From Burkholderia lata (lineage in GTDB: Bacteria > Pseudomonadota > Gammaproteobacteria > Burkholderiales > Burkholderiaceae), in contig NC_007511.1 of the NCBI RefSeq assembly GCF_000012945.1, positions 124,001 through 188,000 of the forward strand: 64,000 nucleotides of DNA, written 5' to 3'. The notes below the pieces were generated by a model. It saw only the letters and a list, made by a program, of their open reading frames with translations, had not been told where the DNA came from and searched no databases. This document shows positions 11,580 to 20,097 of this stretch, piece after piece; position 1 is the first letter of the stretch; each line of letters begins with the position of its first letter. The position numbers were made by a program, and so were the translations under genes.

Positions 11580-12080
11580 ATGACCGACATCAAGATCCGG
11601 CACAGCGAGACGCACGACATCGACGCGATCCGGCAGATCGCCGCGCATCCCACGGTGTACGCGAATACGTTGCAGCATCCGTTTCCGTCGTTCGAGAAAT
11701 GGCAGAAGCGGCTCGACGGTGTGCGCGAGCACGGCGTGAGCCTCGTCGCCGAAATCGACGGCGTGGTGGTCGGCCATCTCGGCCTGCATCCGGAACAGAA
11801 TCCGCGCCGGCGCCACGCGGCAGGGCTCGGCATGATGGTCGACGCGGCGCGTCACGGGCGCGGCATCGGCAGCCGGTTGCTCGCGGCCGCGATCGATCTC
11901 GCGGAAAACTGGCTGAACATCACGCGTCTCGAGTTGACCGTGTTCACCGACAACCGCGCGGCGATCGCGCTCTACGAGAAGCATGGCTTCCGGATCGAGG
12001 GTGAAGCGCCGGGCTATGCATTGCGCGATGGTGTGCATGAGTCCGTGTATCACATGGCGCGGATCAAGGCGCGGCAGTGA
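11580..12080 (+). CDS. GNAT acetyltransferase, YhhY/AaaT-like
   Basis: 166 aa. The whole protein follows the E. coli YhhY (AaaT, amino-acid acetyltransferase) pattern: IRHSETHDIDAIRQI at the start, YANTLQHPFPS near residue 28, VVGHLGLHPEQNPRR (beta strand 4), the acetyl-CoA loop ARHGRGIGSRLL at about 91-102, LELTVFTDNRAAIALYEKHGF (motif B), and a closing YALRDG..ESVYHMARIK. In E. coli the enzyme acetylates aromatic amino acids and methionine; that substrate range is only inferred here. The ribosome site is weak. Confidence 0.85.
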   Translation: MTDIKIRHSETHDIDAIRQIAAHPTVYANTLQHPFPSFEKWQKRLDGVREHGVSLVAEIDGVVVGHLGLHPEQNPRRRHAAGLGMMVDAARHGRGIGSRLLAAAIDLAENWLNITRLELTVFTDNRAAIALYEKHGFRIEGEAPGYALRDGVHESVYHMARIKARQ

Positions 12081-12352
12081 AGGCTCGGCCGACGCGTATC
12101 CGACAGCACGCGCGGCCGCGATGCCGCGCGTCATATTCATTCGAGAATTCGTTCGTTTTCCCCCGACTGTGCGCGTCGTATCGTTGAACGATTTGCCGGT
12201 CGCCTCGGCCGGCGTGCGCATTTCCGTAACGATCATGCGCGGCGTTGCACGTCGGCTGGTTTCATCGTCATCGCTTCATGGCTGTCTTTGCACAGCCGCT
12301 GCTTCGCGCGCCTCACCTTCCCGCAACCGTCTCTTTCAACGGACCCGCTTCG

Positions 12353-13948
12353 ATGAAAACCGCTCTCCGGAATCTGACCGCCGCCTGCCTGCTCGCCGCC
12401 GCGGGTGCGGCGCTTGCCGCCGCCACGCCTACCGGCGCCCCGGTGGCGAGCGCGTCGCCTGACGGCGCGCACCTGCCGCCCGGCATCGCGTGGCAGCACG
12501 GCGACGTCGACGCCGCCTTCGCGTTGGCGAAGCGCACCGGCAAGCCGCTGCTGCTCTACTGGGGCGCGGTGTGGTGCCCGTCATGCAACCAGGTGAAGTC
12601 GACGATCTTCAGTCAGCAGGCATTCAAGACCCGTTCGTCGTTCTTCGTGCCCGTGTATCTCGACGGCGATACCGAAAGCGCGCAGAAGCTCGGCGAGCGT
12701 TTCAAGGTGCACGGCTATCCGACGATGATCCTGTTCCGTCCCGACGGCACCGAGGTGACGCGGTTGCCGGGCGAAGCCGATCTCGATCGCTACATGCAGG
12801 CGCTGTCGCTCGGGATGACGGCCGCGCACCCGGTGCGGCAGACGCTCGCGACCGCACTGAAGAACGGTGCGTCGCTGACACCGGACGAATGGCGCCTGCT
12901 GGCCGACTATTCATGGGATACCGACGGTGCGCTGCCGGTGCAGGCCGATCGCGTCGCCGAGACGCTGCAGTCGCTCGCGCAACGCGCGCGGACGGCCGGC
13001 GCGAAGGCCGAATCGGCGCGCTTCGCGTTGAAGTCGGCGGTGGTCGCCGCGTCCGACGATCCGGCGCAGGCCGGTGCGCTCGACAAGGCGGCGCTTGCCG
13101 ATTCGTTGCGCACGGTGCTGCAGGATCCTGCGTTGTCGCGTGCCGATTCGGATGTGCTGGTTGCGGCGCCCGCGCGCGTGGTTGCGTATCTCGGCGGCGA
13201 CGACGCGCAGCGCACGAAATTGCGCGGTGCGTACGATGCGGCGCTCGCGCGCCTGTCGACCGATACCACGCTGTCGTCGATCGACCGGCTGATGGCGCTG
13301 CACGGCCGCGTGCTGCTCGCCCGCGGCGATGCACGCAAGGGTGCACCGCTGGCGGCGCCGGCGCTGGCCGACACGGCGCGCAAGCAGATCGCCGCGTCGG
13401 TGCAGGGCGCCGCGAATGCATACGAGCGGCAGGCGCTCGTCAGCGAAGGTGCGGACACGCTGACCGACGCCGGGCTGTACGACGAGTCGGATGCGTTGCT
13501 GAAGACCGAGCTGACGCGTTCGTCCACGCCGTACTACTTCATGTCCGGGCTGGCTGCGAATGCGAAGGCGCGCGGCGACAAGGCCGCGGCGCTCGACTGG
13601 TACCGCAAGGCCTATGATTCGGCGAGCGGGCCGGCCACGAAGCTGCGCTGGGGCGCGACCTACTTTGCGAATGCGGTCCAACTGGCGCCGGACGATTCGG
13701 CGCGCATCGAAGGGATTGCCGCGAGCGTGCTCGCGCAGGCCGACAAGACGCGGGACGCGTTCTACGGCGCGAACCTGCGTGCGCTGACCAAGGTCGTCAC
13801 GCAGTTGAACCGCTGGCGCGGCAGCGGTGCACACGAGGCATCGGTTAAATCGATCGCGAAGCAGTTCGACGGCATCTGTGGGAAACTGCCCGCCGGCGAT
13901 CCGCAGGCAAGTGCCTGCGCGCGCTTGATCCAGCCGGTCAAGGCATAG
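12353..13948 (+). CDS. Exported thioredoxin-fold protein
   Basis: 531 aa. A Sec signal peptide is at residues 1-23 (KTALRNLTAACLLAAAG), then a thioredoxin-like domain at about 40-150 with active site WCPSC, followed by YPTMILFRPDG carrying the cis-proline region. The remaining ~370 residues are helical and Ala-rich, resembling TPR-like repeats (e.g. DKAAALDWYRKAYDSASGPA). Start set at the ATG heading the signal peptide; an upstream in-frame Met would bury it. Probably a periplasmic thiol-disulfide or chaperone-like protein; the partner is unknown. Confidence 0.8.
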   Translation: MKTALRNLTAACLLAAAGAALAAATPTGAPVASASPDGAHLPPGIAWQHGDVDAAFALAKRTGKPLLLYWGAVWCPSCNQVKSTIFSQQAFKTRSSFFVPVYLDGDTESAQKLGERFKVHGYPTMILFRPDGTEVTRLPGEADLDRYMQALSLGMTAAHPVRQTLATALKNGASLTPDEWRLLADYSWDTDGALPVQADRVAETLQSLAQRARTAGAKAESARFALKSAVVAASDDPAQAGALDKAALADSLRTVLQDPALSRADSDVLVAAPARVVAYLGGDDAQRTKLRGAYDAALARLSTDTTLSSIDRLMALHGRVLLARGDARKGAPLAAPALADTARKQIAASVQGAANAYERQALVSEGADTLTDAGLYDESDALLKTELTRSSTPYYFMSGLAANAKARGDKAAALDWYRKAYDSASGPATKLRWGATYFANAVQLAPDDSARIEGIAASVLAQADKTRDAFYGANLRALTKVVTQLNRWRGSGAHEASVKSIAKQFDGICGKLPAGDPQASACARLIQPVKA

Positions 13949-14022
13949 CATCCGGTGGCGCAGCGCAGGCTTTCGGGATGCCGGCCGGCGCTTTTCCCGA
14001 TACCAACGAGGCCACCGACACC

Positions 14023-14388
14023 ATGCCCCACCTGACGCTCGAATATTCCGCGAACCTCGACGGGTTCGACGCCGGCGCAACCTTGCGCGCACTTAATACC
14101 GCGCTTGCCGCGTCCGGCCATTTCGATGAGCTCGACATCAAGAGCCGCGCGCTGCGGTTCGATACATTCGCGGTCGGTACGTCGTCGGCGCCGCGCGCGT
14201 TCGTCCACGCGAAGCTCGCGGTGCTGAGCGGCCGGACGACCGACGTCAAGCGCGAACTCTCGGAGCAGGTGCTGGCGGAACTGAAGCGGCACGTCGTCGC
14301 GCCGTCCGGCACGCACCTGCAGCTGTGTGCGGAAATACTCGAACTGGAACGCGAGTCCTACGCGAAAGCGAGCATCGAGCCGCGCTGA
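14023..14388 (+). CDS. 5-carboxymethyl-2-hydroxymuconate delta-isomerase family protein
   Basis: 121 aa, CHMI (HpaF) branch of the tautomerase superfamily. The start MPHLTLEYSANL leaves Pro as the mature N-terminus, which is the catalytic base of the family. Length and ending (LQLCAEILELERESY) match HpaF. GAGG precedes the ATG. There are no other homoprotocatechuate genes nearby, so this may be an orphan with a different substrate. Confidence 0.85.
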   Translation: MPHLTLEYSANLDGFDAGATLRALNTALAASGHFDELDIKSRALRFDTFAVGTSSAPRAFVHAKLAVLSGRTTDVKRELSEQVLAELKRHVVAPSGTHLQLCAEILELERESYAKASIEPR

Positions 14389-14465
14389 GCGAGCGGTGCG
14401 GCGCGCGCTGCGCGGGCCGGGAACGTGGCGCTGACGCGCGCGCAGCCGGCGGATTCGGAACCGGA

Positions 14466-14729
14466 TTATTGGCCCGGGGAGTACGCGCCGCGATTGCCAT
14501 AGCCGGCGCCCGCATCATGCGGCGCACCCTGCTGCCGGGCGATCTTTGCCTCGGCGGCCTGAATGCTGGCCGGGTAGAACCAGTCGCTCGGCTGGAAGCC
14601 GGCTTTTCTCAGCGCAACCACTTCAGAATGAACTTCGGCGCGCGTGAGCGGCTGGTTGGCTTGCGCCTGCGCGGCGACGGGAGCGGCGAAGGCGGCAGCG
14701 AGGGCGATGGAGCGGATGAGCGGGTTCAT
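14466..14729 (-). CDS. Small exported protein, DUF4148-like
   Basis: 87 aa. A signal peptide of about 24 residues ends AQAQA, then LTRAEVHSEVVALRKAGF, the hallmark of the DUF4148 family that is abundant in Burkholderia; function unknown, periplasmic. Start chosen at 14729 because it heads the signal peptide and is preceded by CTGGAGGT. A longer frame upstream is not needed. Confidence 0.85.
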   Translation of the reverse strand: MNPLIRSIALAAAFAAPVAAQAQANQPLTRAEVHSEVVALRKAGFQPSDWFYPASIQAAEAKIARQQGAPHDAGAGYGNRGAYSPGQ

Positions 14730-14943
14730 GAGCGGATACCTCCAGGTTTTCGACGGTGCCGATCGCATACGGTGACCGTCGAAAGCAGTGTAGGCGCCGC
14801 CCGACGCGCGAAAAATGCCGCTGGGACCAACGTAGTGTTCTGCTGCGGACAACAATGAGTGAGCCGGCGAGAGCGCCTGGGCGGCGTGCGGCAAAAAGGG
14901 GGAGGAGCGGAGGAGAAGCCGGCCGCATCGCCGCGGCCGGCGG

Positions 14944-14969
14944 GCAGCGGCCCGGAGACGGGCCGCTGC
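14944..14969 (-). terminator. Hairpin after gntP
   Basis: Perfect 10-bp arms GCAGCGGCCC / GGGCCGCTGC with a 6-base loop, 8 bp beyond the permease stop codon. The position fits transcription termination, although no T run follows. Confidence 0.55.
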
Positions 14970-14976
14970 GGAGCTG

Positions 14977-16380
14977 TTACACGAGCCCCGTCGAGTAGTA
15001 CACGGCGATCACGAAGAACACGGCGAGTGTCTTGATGATCGTGACCGCGAAGATGTCGCGATACGACTCGCGGTGCGTGAGGCCCGTGACCGCGAGCAGC
15101 GTGATCACCGCGCCGTTGTGCGGCAGCGTGTCCATGCCGCCGCTCGCCATCGCGACGACCCGGTGCAGCACGTCCAGCGGGATATTCGCGGCCTGCGCAC
15201 CCTTGATGAACAGATCCGACATCGCGGCGAGCGCGATGCTCATGCCGCCCGACGCCGAGCCCGTGATGCCGGCGAGCGAGCTGACCGACACGGCCGCGTT
15301 GACGAGCGGGTTCGGAATGCTCTTCAGTGCATCGCTGACGACGAGGAAGCCCGGCAGCGCGGCGATCACGCCGCCGAAGCCATATTCCGACGCGGTGTTC
15401 ATCGCGGCGAGCAGCGCGCCGGCGACGGCGGCCTTCGAACCGGTCGCGAAACGGCCGCTCACGCGCTTGAACGCGGTCAGGATGACCAGCACGATACCGA
15501 GCAGCAGCGCGGCCTCGACCGACCAGATCGCGACGACGGTCTTGATCGACGTCGTGACCGGCGCGTGCACGCCGGGCAGCACGTCCGGCGCGACCGTGTA
15601 CGACGCGGCGCCGTACCACTGCGGAATCAGCTTCGTGAATGCGAAGTTCGACACGCCGACGAGGATCAGCGGCAGGATCGCGAGCGCGGGATGCGGCAGC
15701 GACGTGGTCTCGACGCGCTCCGGCTCGTTGACGAGCGACGTGCCGTAGCCTTCACCCTTCGCCATCGCCGTACGGCGGCGCCATTCGAGATACGTGAGGC
15801 CGACGACGATGATGAACAGCGAGCCGATCGTGCCGAGCGCGGGCGCGGCCCAGGCAGTCGTCTTGAAGAACGTGGTCGGGATGATGTTCTGGATCTGCGG
15901 GGTGCCGGGCAGCGAATCCATCGTGAACGAGAACGCGCCGAGCGCGATCGCGCCGGGCATCAGCCGTTTCGGGATGTTGCTCTGGCGATAGAGTTCGGCC
16001 GCGAACGGATAGACCGCGAACACCACGACGAACAGCGACACGCCGCCATAGGTGAGCAGCGCGCACACCGCGACGATCACCGCATTCGCGCGTGAACGGC
16101 CGATGTAGCGGATCGCCGCATGGACGATCGACTCGGAGAACCCGGAGAGTTCGATCACCTTGCCGAACACTGCGCCGAGCATGAACACCGGGAAATACAG
16201 TTTGACGAAGCCGACCATCTTCTCCATGAAGATGCCGGAGAAGACCGGTGCGACGGCGGCGGGTTCGGTCAGGAGCACCGCGCCGAGCGCGGCGATCGGC
16301 GCGAACAGGATCACGCTGTAGCCGCGATACGCGGCGAACATCAGGAACGCCAGCGCGGCGAGGACGATCACGAAAGACAA
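14977..16380 (-). CDS. GntP-family permease (probable D-beta-hydroxybutyrate importer)
   Basis: 467 aa with about 12 hydrophobic segments. GntP-family landmarks include FSFTMDSLPGTPQIQNIIPTTFF at about 150-170 and TGSASGGMSIAL near 375. The start is a TTG at 16380 with AGGAGA six bases upstream. It lies back to back with a sigma-54 activator and has a -24/-12 promoter. The pairing of such a permease with a PAS/AAA+/Fis regulator resembles the P. aeruginosa PA2004-PA2005 (HbcR) 3-hydroxybutyrate pair, so this substrate is the best guess; gluconate or another hydroxy acid remains possible. No dehydrogenase gene is adjacent. Confidence 0.82.
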   Translation of the reverse strand: MSFVIVLAALAFLMFAAYRGYSVILFAPIAALGAVLLTEPAAVAPVFSGIFMEKMVGFVKLYFPVFMLGAVFGKVIELSGFSESIVHAAIRYIGRSRANAVIVAVCALLTYGGVSLFVVVFAVYPFAAELYRQSNIPKRLMPGAIALGAFSFTMDSLPGTPQIQNIIPTTFFKTTAWAAPALGTIGSLFIIVVGLTYLEWRRRTAMAKGEGYGTSLVNEPERVETTSLPHPALAILPLILVGVSNFAFTKLIPQWYGAASYTVAPDVLPGVHAPVTTSIKTVVAIWSVEAALLLGIVLVILTAFKRVSGRFATGSKAAVAGALLAAMNTASEYGFGGVIAALPGFLVVSDALKSIPNPLVNAAVSVSSLAGITGSASGGMSIALAAMSDLFIKGAQAANIPLDVLHRVVAMASGGMDTLPHNGAVITLLAVTGLTHRESYRDIFAVTIIKTLAVFFVIAVYYSTGLV

Positions 16381-16446
16381 GGGAGTCTCCTAATGGCTTT
16401 GGTTGTTGTTCGATCGCGCGATGCGCCGCGGACCGGCTCAGGTTCG

Positions 16447-16462
16447 TGCAGGTTTCGTGCCA
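16447..16462 (-). promoter_or_regulatory. Sigma-54 (-24/-12) promoter of gntP
   Basis: On the minus strand the bases read TGGCACGAAACCTGCA, matching the consensus TGGCACG-N4-TTGCW with the invariant GG and GC exactly 10 bases apart. Transcription would start near 16436, about 55 bases before the TTG start codon. The divergent neighbour encodes the needed AAA+ activator. Confidence 0.8.
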
Positions 16463-16545
16463 TCGGCCGGATTGCGCCGCCGGACGTGGGTCCGCCGGAG
16501 ATCGGCGGGCCCGCGCCGGTCGTTGTCTGAGGATTCTACATAAAA

Positions 16546-16664
16546 CGTCTCCATTCGGAGACGAAATGGCTGTCCGGCCAGCTCGTGGAGTCGGGCAGGG
16601 CTTTCCCGGACAACGCATTGCGGCGTGTCTCCAGAGTGAGATAATCCGTCTCGTTCTGGAGACA
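16546..16664. promoter_or_regulatory. Activator-binding inverted repeats between gntP and its sigma-54 regulator
   Basis: Two inverted repeats share the core GTCTCC/GGAGAC: CGTCTCC-ATTC-GGAGACG at 16546-16563 and TGTCTCCAGA-19-TCTGGAGACA at 16626-16664 (10-bp perfect arms). A further half-site GGAGACG is at 16682-16688 beside the regulator start. They lie about 110-230 bp upstream of the gntP start site, the usual distance for sigma-54 enhancers, and could also autoregulate the activator gene. Confidence 0.72.
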
Positions 16665-16696
16665 ACCGGTCGAAAATACACGGAGACGAAGACACG

Positions 16697-18175
16697 ATGA
16701 TGAACGACTGGGCCCGCCTGCCCGTCAACTACGGCGACGTGCTGCGGCGCGCCGCCGAGTCGCTGTTCCGGACCTTCGAGGATTCGAGCGCGGGCACGGT
16801 GGTCGTCGATCGCGATGCGCGCGTCGTGTGGATGAACGAGCGGTACGCGGCGCGCTTCGGCTTCGCCGATCCGCAGCAGGCCGTCGGCCTCGACTGCGAG
16901 GCCGTGATCCCGAACAGCCTGATGCGCGAGGTCGTGTCGACCGGGCAGCCGATCCTGCTCGACATCATGGAGACGGGCCGCGAGCCGCTCGTCGTCACGC
17001 GCCTGCCGCTGAAGAACGAGGCGGGCGAGACGGTTGGTGCGATCGGCTTCGCGCTGTTCGACCAGTTGAAGACGCTCACGCCGATCTTTTCCCGCTACGC
17101 GCAGCTTCAGCAGCAACTGATCGCGACGCAGCGTTCGCTCGCGCAGGCGCGCCGCGCGAAATACACGTTCGCGAGCTTCGTCGGTACGAGCGCCGCGAGC
17201 CTCGAAACCAAGCGCCAGGCGCGCCGCGCCGCGCAGGTCGATTCGCCGGTGCTGCTGCTCGGCGAGACGGGCACCGGCAAGGAACTGCTCGCCCATGCGA
17301 TTCACGCGGCGTCCGCGCGTGCGCTCCAGCCGCTCGTGACCGTCAACGTCGCCGCGATTCCCGACACGCTGCTCGAAACCGAATTCTTTGGCGCGGCACC
17401 TGGCGCATACACGGGCGCCGATCGCAAAGGGCGCATCGGCAAGTTCGAGCTGGCCGATCGCGGCACGCTGTTTCTCGACGAAATCGGCGACATGCCGTTG
17501 CCGCTGCAGGGCAAGCTGCTGCGCGTGCTGCAGGACAAGGAATTCGAGCCGGTCGGCTCGAACCGGATCGTGCGCGCGGACGTCCGGATCATCGCTGCCA
17601 CGAGCGCCGACTTGCCGGCGCTGGTCGCGGCCGGGCGTTTTCGCGCGGATCTCTATTACCGGCTGAACGTGCTGACGATCCATGCGCCGCCGCTGCGCGA
17701 GCGCGCGTCCGACATCGCGGCGCTTGTCTACGCGACGCTCGAAGAGCTGGCCGCGCAGCACGGGCGCGCCGCCCATTGCGAGCTGACCGACGATGCGCTG
17801 CGGATGCTGTGTGCGTATCCGTGGCCGGGCAACGTGCGCGAGTTGCGCAATACGCTCGAACGCGCGCTGATGCTGTCGGACCGGTCGGTGATCGATGCGC
17901 GCGCGCTCGCGCCGTTTCTTGGGCCGGTGCGCGTATCGACGGACGGGGCAGCATCGGCGCAGCCGCTGGCCGTGTCGCCGGTGGGGCGACGCGCGGGCGA
18001 GGTGCCCGCTGCGTCGGCCGCTTCGTATGCCGATGCATTGGCGGCGTGGGAGCGCCAGTTCCTGACCGATGCGCTGGCGGCCTGCGACGGGAAGGTGGTG
18101 GAAGCGGCCGCGCGCATCGGGATCGGCCGCGCGACGCTGTACAAGAAACTGGCGGCGCTGGGCATCGACCGGTAA
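16697..18175 (+). CDS. Sigma-54-dependent activator with PAS domain
   Basis: 492 aa. A PAS sensor domain covers about residues 20-125 ([22 protein letters not shown]). The AAA+ domain has Walker A GETGTGKE at 189-196, the sigma-54 contact loop as GAYTGA at 236-241 (Tyr in place of the usual Phe, as in a subset of activators), Walker B TLFLDE at 257-262 and the arginine-finger region [13 protein letters not shown] Fis-type helix-turn-helix ends the protein ([20 protein letters not shown]). It should open the gntP promoter in response to a ligand or metabolite sensed by PAS. HbcR-like by context. Confidence 0.9.
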   Translation: MMNDWARLPVNYGDVLRRAAESLFRTFEDSSAGTVVVDRDARVVWMNERYAARFGFADPQQAVGLDCEAVIPNSLMREVVSTGQPILLDIMETGREPLVVTRLPLKNEAGETVGAIGFALFDQLKTLTPIFSRYAQLQQQLIATQRSLAQARRAKYTFASFVGTSAASLETKRQARRAAQVDSPVLLLGETGTGKELLAHAIHAASARALQPLVTVNVAAIPDTLLETEFFGAAPGAYTGADRKGRIGKFELADRGTLFLDEIGDMPLPLQGKLLRVLQDKEFEPVGSNRIVRADVRIIAATSADLPALVAAGRFRADLYYRLNVLTIHAPPLRERASDIAALVYATLEELAAQHGRAAHCELTDDALRMLCAYPWPGNVRELRNTLERALMLSDRSVIDARALAPFLGPVRVSTDGAASAQPLAVSPVGRRAGEVPAASAASYADALAAWERQFLTDALAACDGKVVEAAARIGIGRATLYKKLAALGIDR

Positions 18176-18229
18176 GCCGATCGGCCAGGCCGACGCGCTC
18201 GGACGTGAAGCATCGAACAGGAGATCACG

Positions 18230-18757
18230 ATGAAACGGATCGGCATCGCAGGGTGGCTGACCCTGCTGCTGGCGACCTCTGCGTTCGCGCAGTCCGGCGA
18301 CACCGATGCGCCCGAGGCACGGCGCAACTGGTACAACGATCCGTTCATCGCGCTGTCGCGGGACGTGGCCGAATGCCCGTTGCCGCTCGGCCCGTGGATG
18401 ACCCGGGCCGAGATGACGGACGACGCGCATTACCGTGCCGAACGCGGCACCACCTGCTGGCTCGCGCATCGCTGTACGAAGCCGAATTCGTATATGTATG
18501 ACGCGCCGATCGCCGACGCCGTGAAGGCGCACTTCGCCGGCTCCGATCGGCTGCATGGCACGAGCCTGTGGATCACCGTGCAGCGACGTTTCATTTACGT
18601 CGAAGGATGTGCCGACACGGCGTTCGATCGACAGGCGTTGCAGCGCGAACTCGAGGCGCTTCCGGACGTCGAGCAGGTGTTCGTTCGCATCACCGACGAT
18701 CCGCGCAAGAGCCTGCCGTACAAGGCGCGCGGGCAACCCGGCCGTACGCCGAACTGA
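18230..18757 (+). CDS. Exported protein with BON-like C-terminus
   Basis: 175 aa with a signal peptide of about 21 residues ending AFAQ. The C-terminal half (LWITVQRRFIYVEGCADTA... LEALPDVEQVFVRI) has the beta-alpha-beta spacing of a BON domain, which binds membranes or peptidoglycan-associated partners; this assignment is moderate. Two to three cysteines in the middle (ECPLP, TTCWLAHRC) could form disulfides. CAGGAG precedes the ATG. It is followed 61 bp later by a lipoprotein gene on the same strand. Confidence 0.7.
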   Translation: MKRIGIAGWLTLLLATSAFAQSGDTDAPEARRNWYNDPFIALSRDVAECPLPLGPWMTRAEMTDDAHYRAERGTTCWLAHRCTKPNSYMYDAPIADAVKAHFAGSDRLHGTSLWITVQRRFIYVEGCADTAFDRQALQRELEALPDVEQVFVRITDDPRKSLPYKARGQPGRTPN

Positions 18758-18818
18758 CGGCCGAAGGGCCGCGCATGGCATACTCGCGACATTCAAAAAA
18801 AGGTTGACGGGAAGAACA

Positions 18819-19091
18819 ATGAAACACATGCTTGCGTCGGTCTGTCGGTGGCCTCGGGCGGCCGTTGTTTTGGCTCTGGTTGCAGGGCTCGGCGGGTGTG
18901 GCGGCAGCGCGCCGCTGTTCACTTCGGACGGGCGTCCGACTACCCAGGTGCAATGCACCGGCAGCGACTGGAGCAATTGCACGGACAACGCCCGGGCGAT
19001 CTGCAACGGCGATTTCGAAGTGCTTCAGCAATCGACCGATGACGCCACGCGAAATCTTCTCTTCGCGTGCAAGAAGAAGAGCGGTTATTGA
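18819..19091 (+). CDS. Small lipoprotein of unknown function
   Basis: 90 aa. Signal segment with VLALVAGLGGC, where LGGC is a lipobox; the mature part is about 63 residues with four further cysteines (QCTGSDWSNC, AICNGDF, LFACKKK) that probably form two disulfides. Start at 18819 is supported by GACGGGAAG upstream. Not recognised beyond that; likely cotranscribed with the preceding exported protein. Confidence 0.7.
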   Translation: MKHMLASVCRWPRAAVVLALVAGLGGCGGSAPLFTSDGRPTTQVQCTGSDWSNCTDNARAICNGDFEVLQQSTDDATRNLLFACKKKSGY

Positions 19092-19194
19092 TCCCGAGAT
19101 AACCGGCTGAGGCGACCACGATCGGGCGAAGCGTTTTTCTGTTGGCTGAGAGTCATCTATTTTTCACGAATAACACTCACGGAGTCCCATCCAT

Positions 19195-19494
19195 ATGGCG
19201 ACCTACAGGCAACTGACCGCACAGCTCGAACGGCTTCAGCAAAAGATCGACAAGGAGCGCGAAAAGGCGATTGCCGACGCGATTGCCGATATCCGCGCGA
19301 AAATCGAGGAATACGACATTACGCCGGAAGAGCTCGGGTTTCGTCCGGTAGGCGCGGCCGCTGCCGCAGCAAAGCCGAAGCGTGCGTCGCCGCCGAAATA
19401 CCTGAACCCGAAGACGGGCGAAACGTGGAGTGGCCGCGGGCGCTCGCCGACGTGGCTCGGCAAGAATCGCGAACGTTTCCTGATCAAGGACTGA
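19195..19494 (+). CDS. H-NS family nucleoid-associated protein
   Basis: 99 aa. The N-terminal coiled coil (residues 5-40, QLTAQLERLQQKIDKEREKA) is for oligomerisation, followed by the linker EYDITPEELGF and the DNA-binding C-terminus YLNPKTGETWSGRGRSPTWL, which contains the AT-hook-like GRGR core of Burkholderia/Bordetella H-NS proteins (BpH3 type). It binds curved AT-rich DNA and silences horizontally acquired genes. A strong terminator follows at 19529-19570. A copy of the 23-bp repeat seen at 22763-23061 begins right behind its stop codon. Confidence 0.93.
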   Translation: MATYRQLTAQLERLQQKIDKEREKAIADAIADIRAKIEEYDITPEELGFRPVGAAAAAAKPKRASPPKYLNPKTGETWSGRGRSPTWLGKNRERFLIKD

Positions 19495-20097
19495 CTCCCG
19501 AAAAACCTCACCTTTCGCGTACTGACTGACGGTGCGATCGGCCATGCGGCCGTCGCACCGTTTTGTTTTTGTGCATTCCCGGCGCGATTCCGGACGGCGT
19601 ATTGAACTGCGACGCCGCGCAATCAACGGATCCCGTTTTGCGAATTCGCTGCGATTCGACGGCATATCGCGGCGAATTCCGGTAAACAGCCGTGCAATTG
19701 CGCAGCCCATGCGCGTCGGCCCGCGCCATTCTCGTGGTGCACGCGTGCTGCAAATTCCGATCACCTTTCGCGTGTTGGCGCGTGGCGCCGTGCAATTCCC
19801 GAAGAGTCTCACCATGGCTCCTGTAAATCCTCACCTTTGACGAAGCGGACGCTGCGTCGCGCTGCACGCCTGCACCGTGTGCGCCGAGCGAATGTGCTCG
19901 GCCGGTACGCGGCGATGGCTTCCGTACTCGTGTTGCAGATCCATGATGCGAGCGTTGACGTGGGTCGAACAGTCGGCCGTTCGGCATATAGGCAGCCGCA
20001 TGCGCTTCGCCTATGCTTTGGGTTCGCGTCGATCGGCGTATGGCCTCTCCGTGCCGCATGCCGATCGGGTCGTCTTTCGTTACCGCAGGGAGCCGAT
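19495..20097. other. 603-bp gap between hns and the Pat-like gene with outlying 23-bp repeat units
   Basis: No gene recognised. On the minus strand, 19495-19512 reads GGTGAGGTTTTTCGGGAG, matching the unit of the array at 22763-23061. Two adjacent copies are at 19797-19813 and 19818-19835, spaced 22 bp. A more worn copy near 19754-19765 shares TCACCTTTCGCGT with the first. The gap also holds the hns terminator. Confidence 0.6.
19529..19570 (+). terminator. Rho-independent terminator of hns
   Basis: Outer stem ACGGTGCGA / TCGCACCGT and inner stem CGGCC / GGCCG around ATGC, followed by TTTTGTTTTT. One of the clearest intrinsic terminators in the window. Confidence 0.88.

Noticed and set aside
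15752..19006. 1084-codon minus-strand frame across the sigma-54 activator and part of gntP
   Set aside because: Shadow frame; gntP and the activator are both well supported in other frames.
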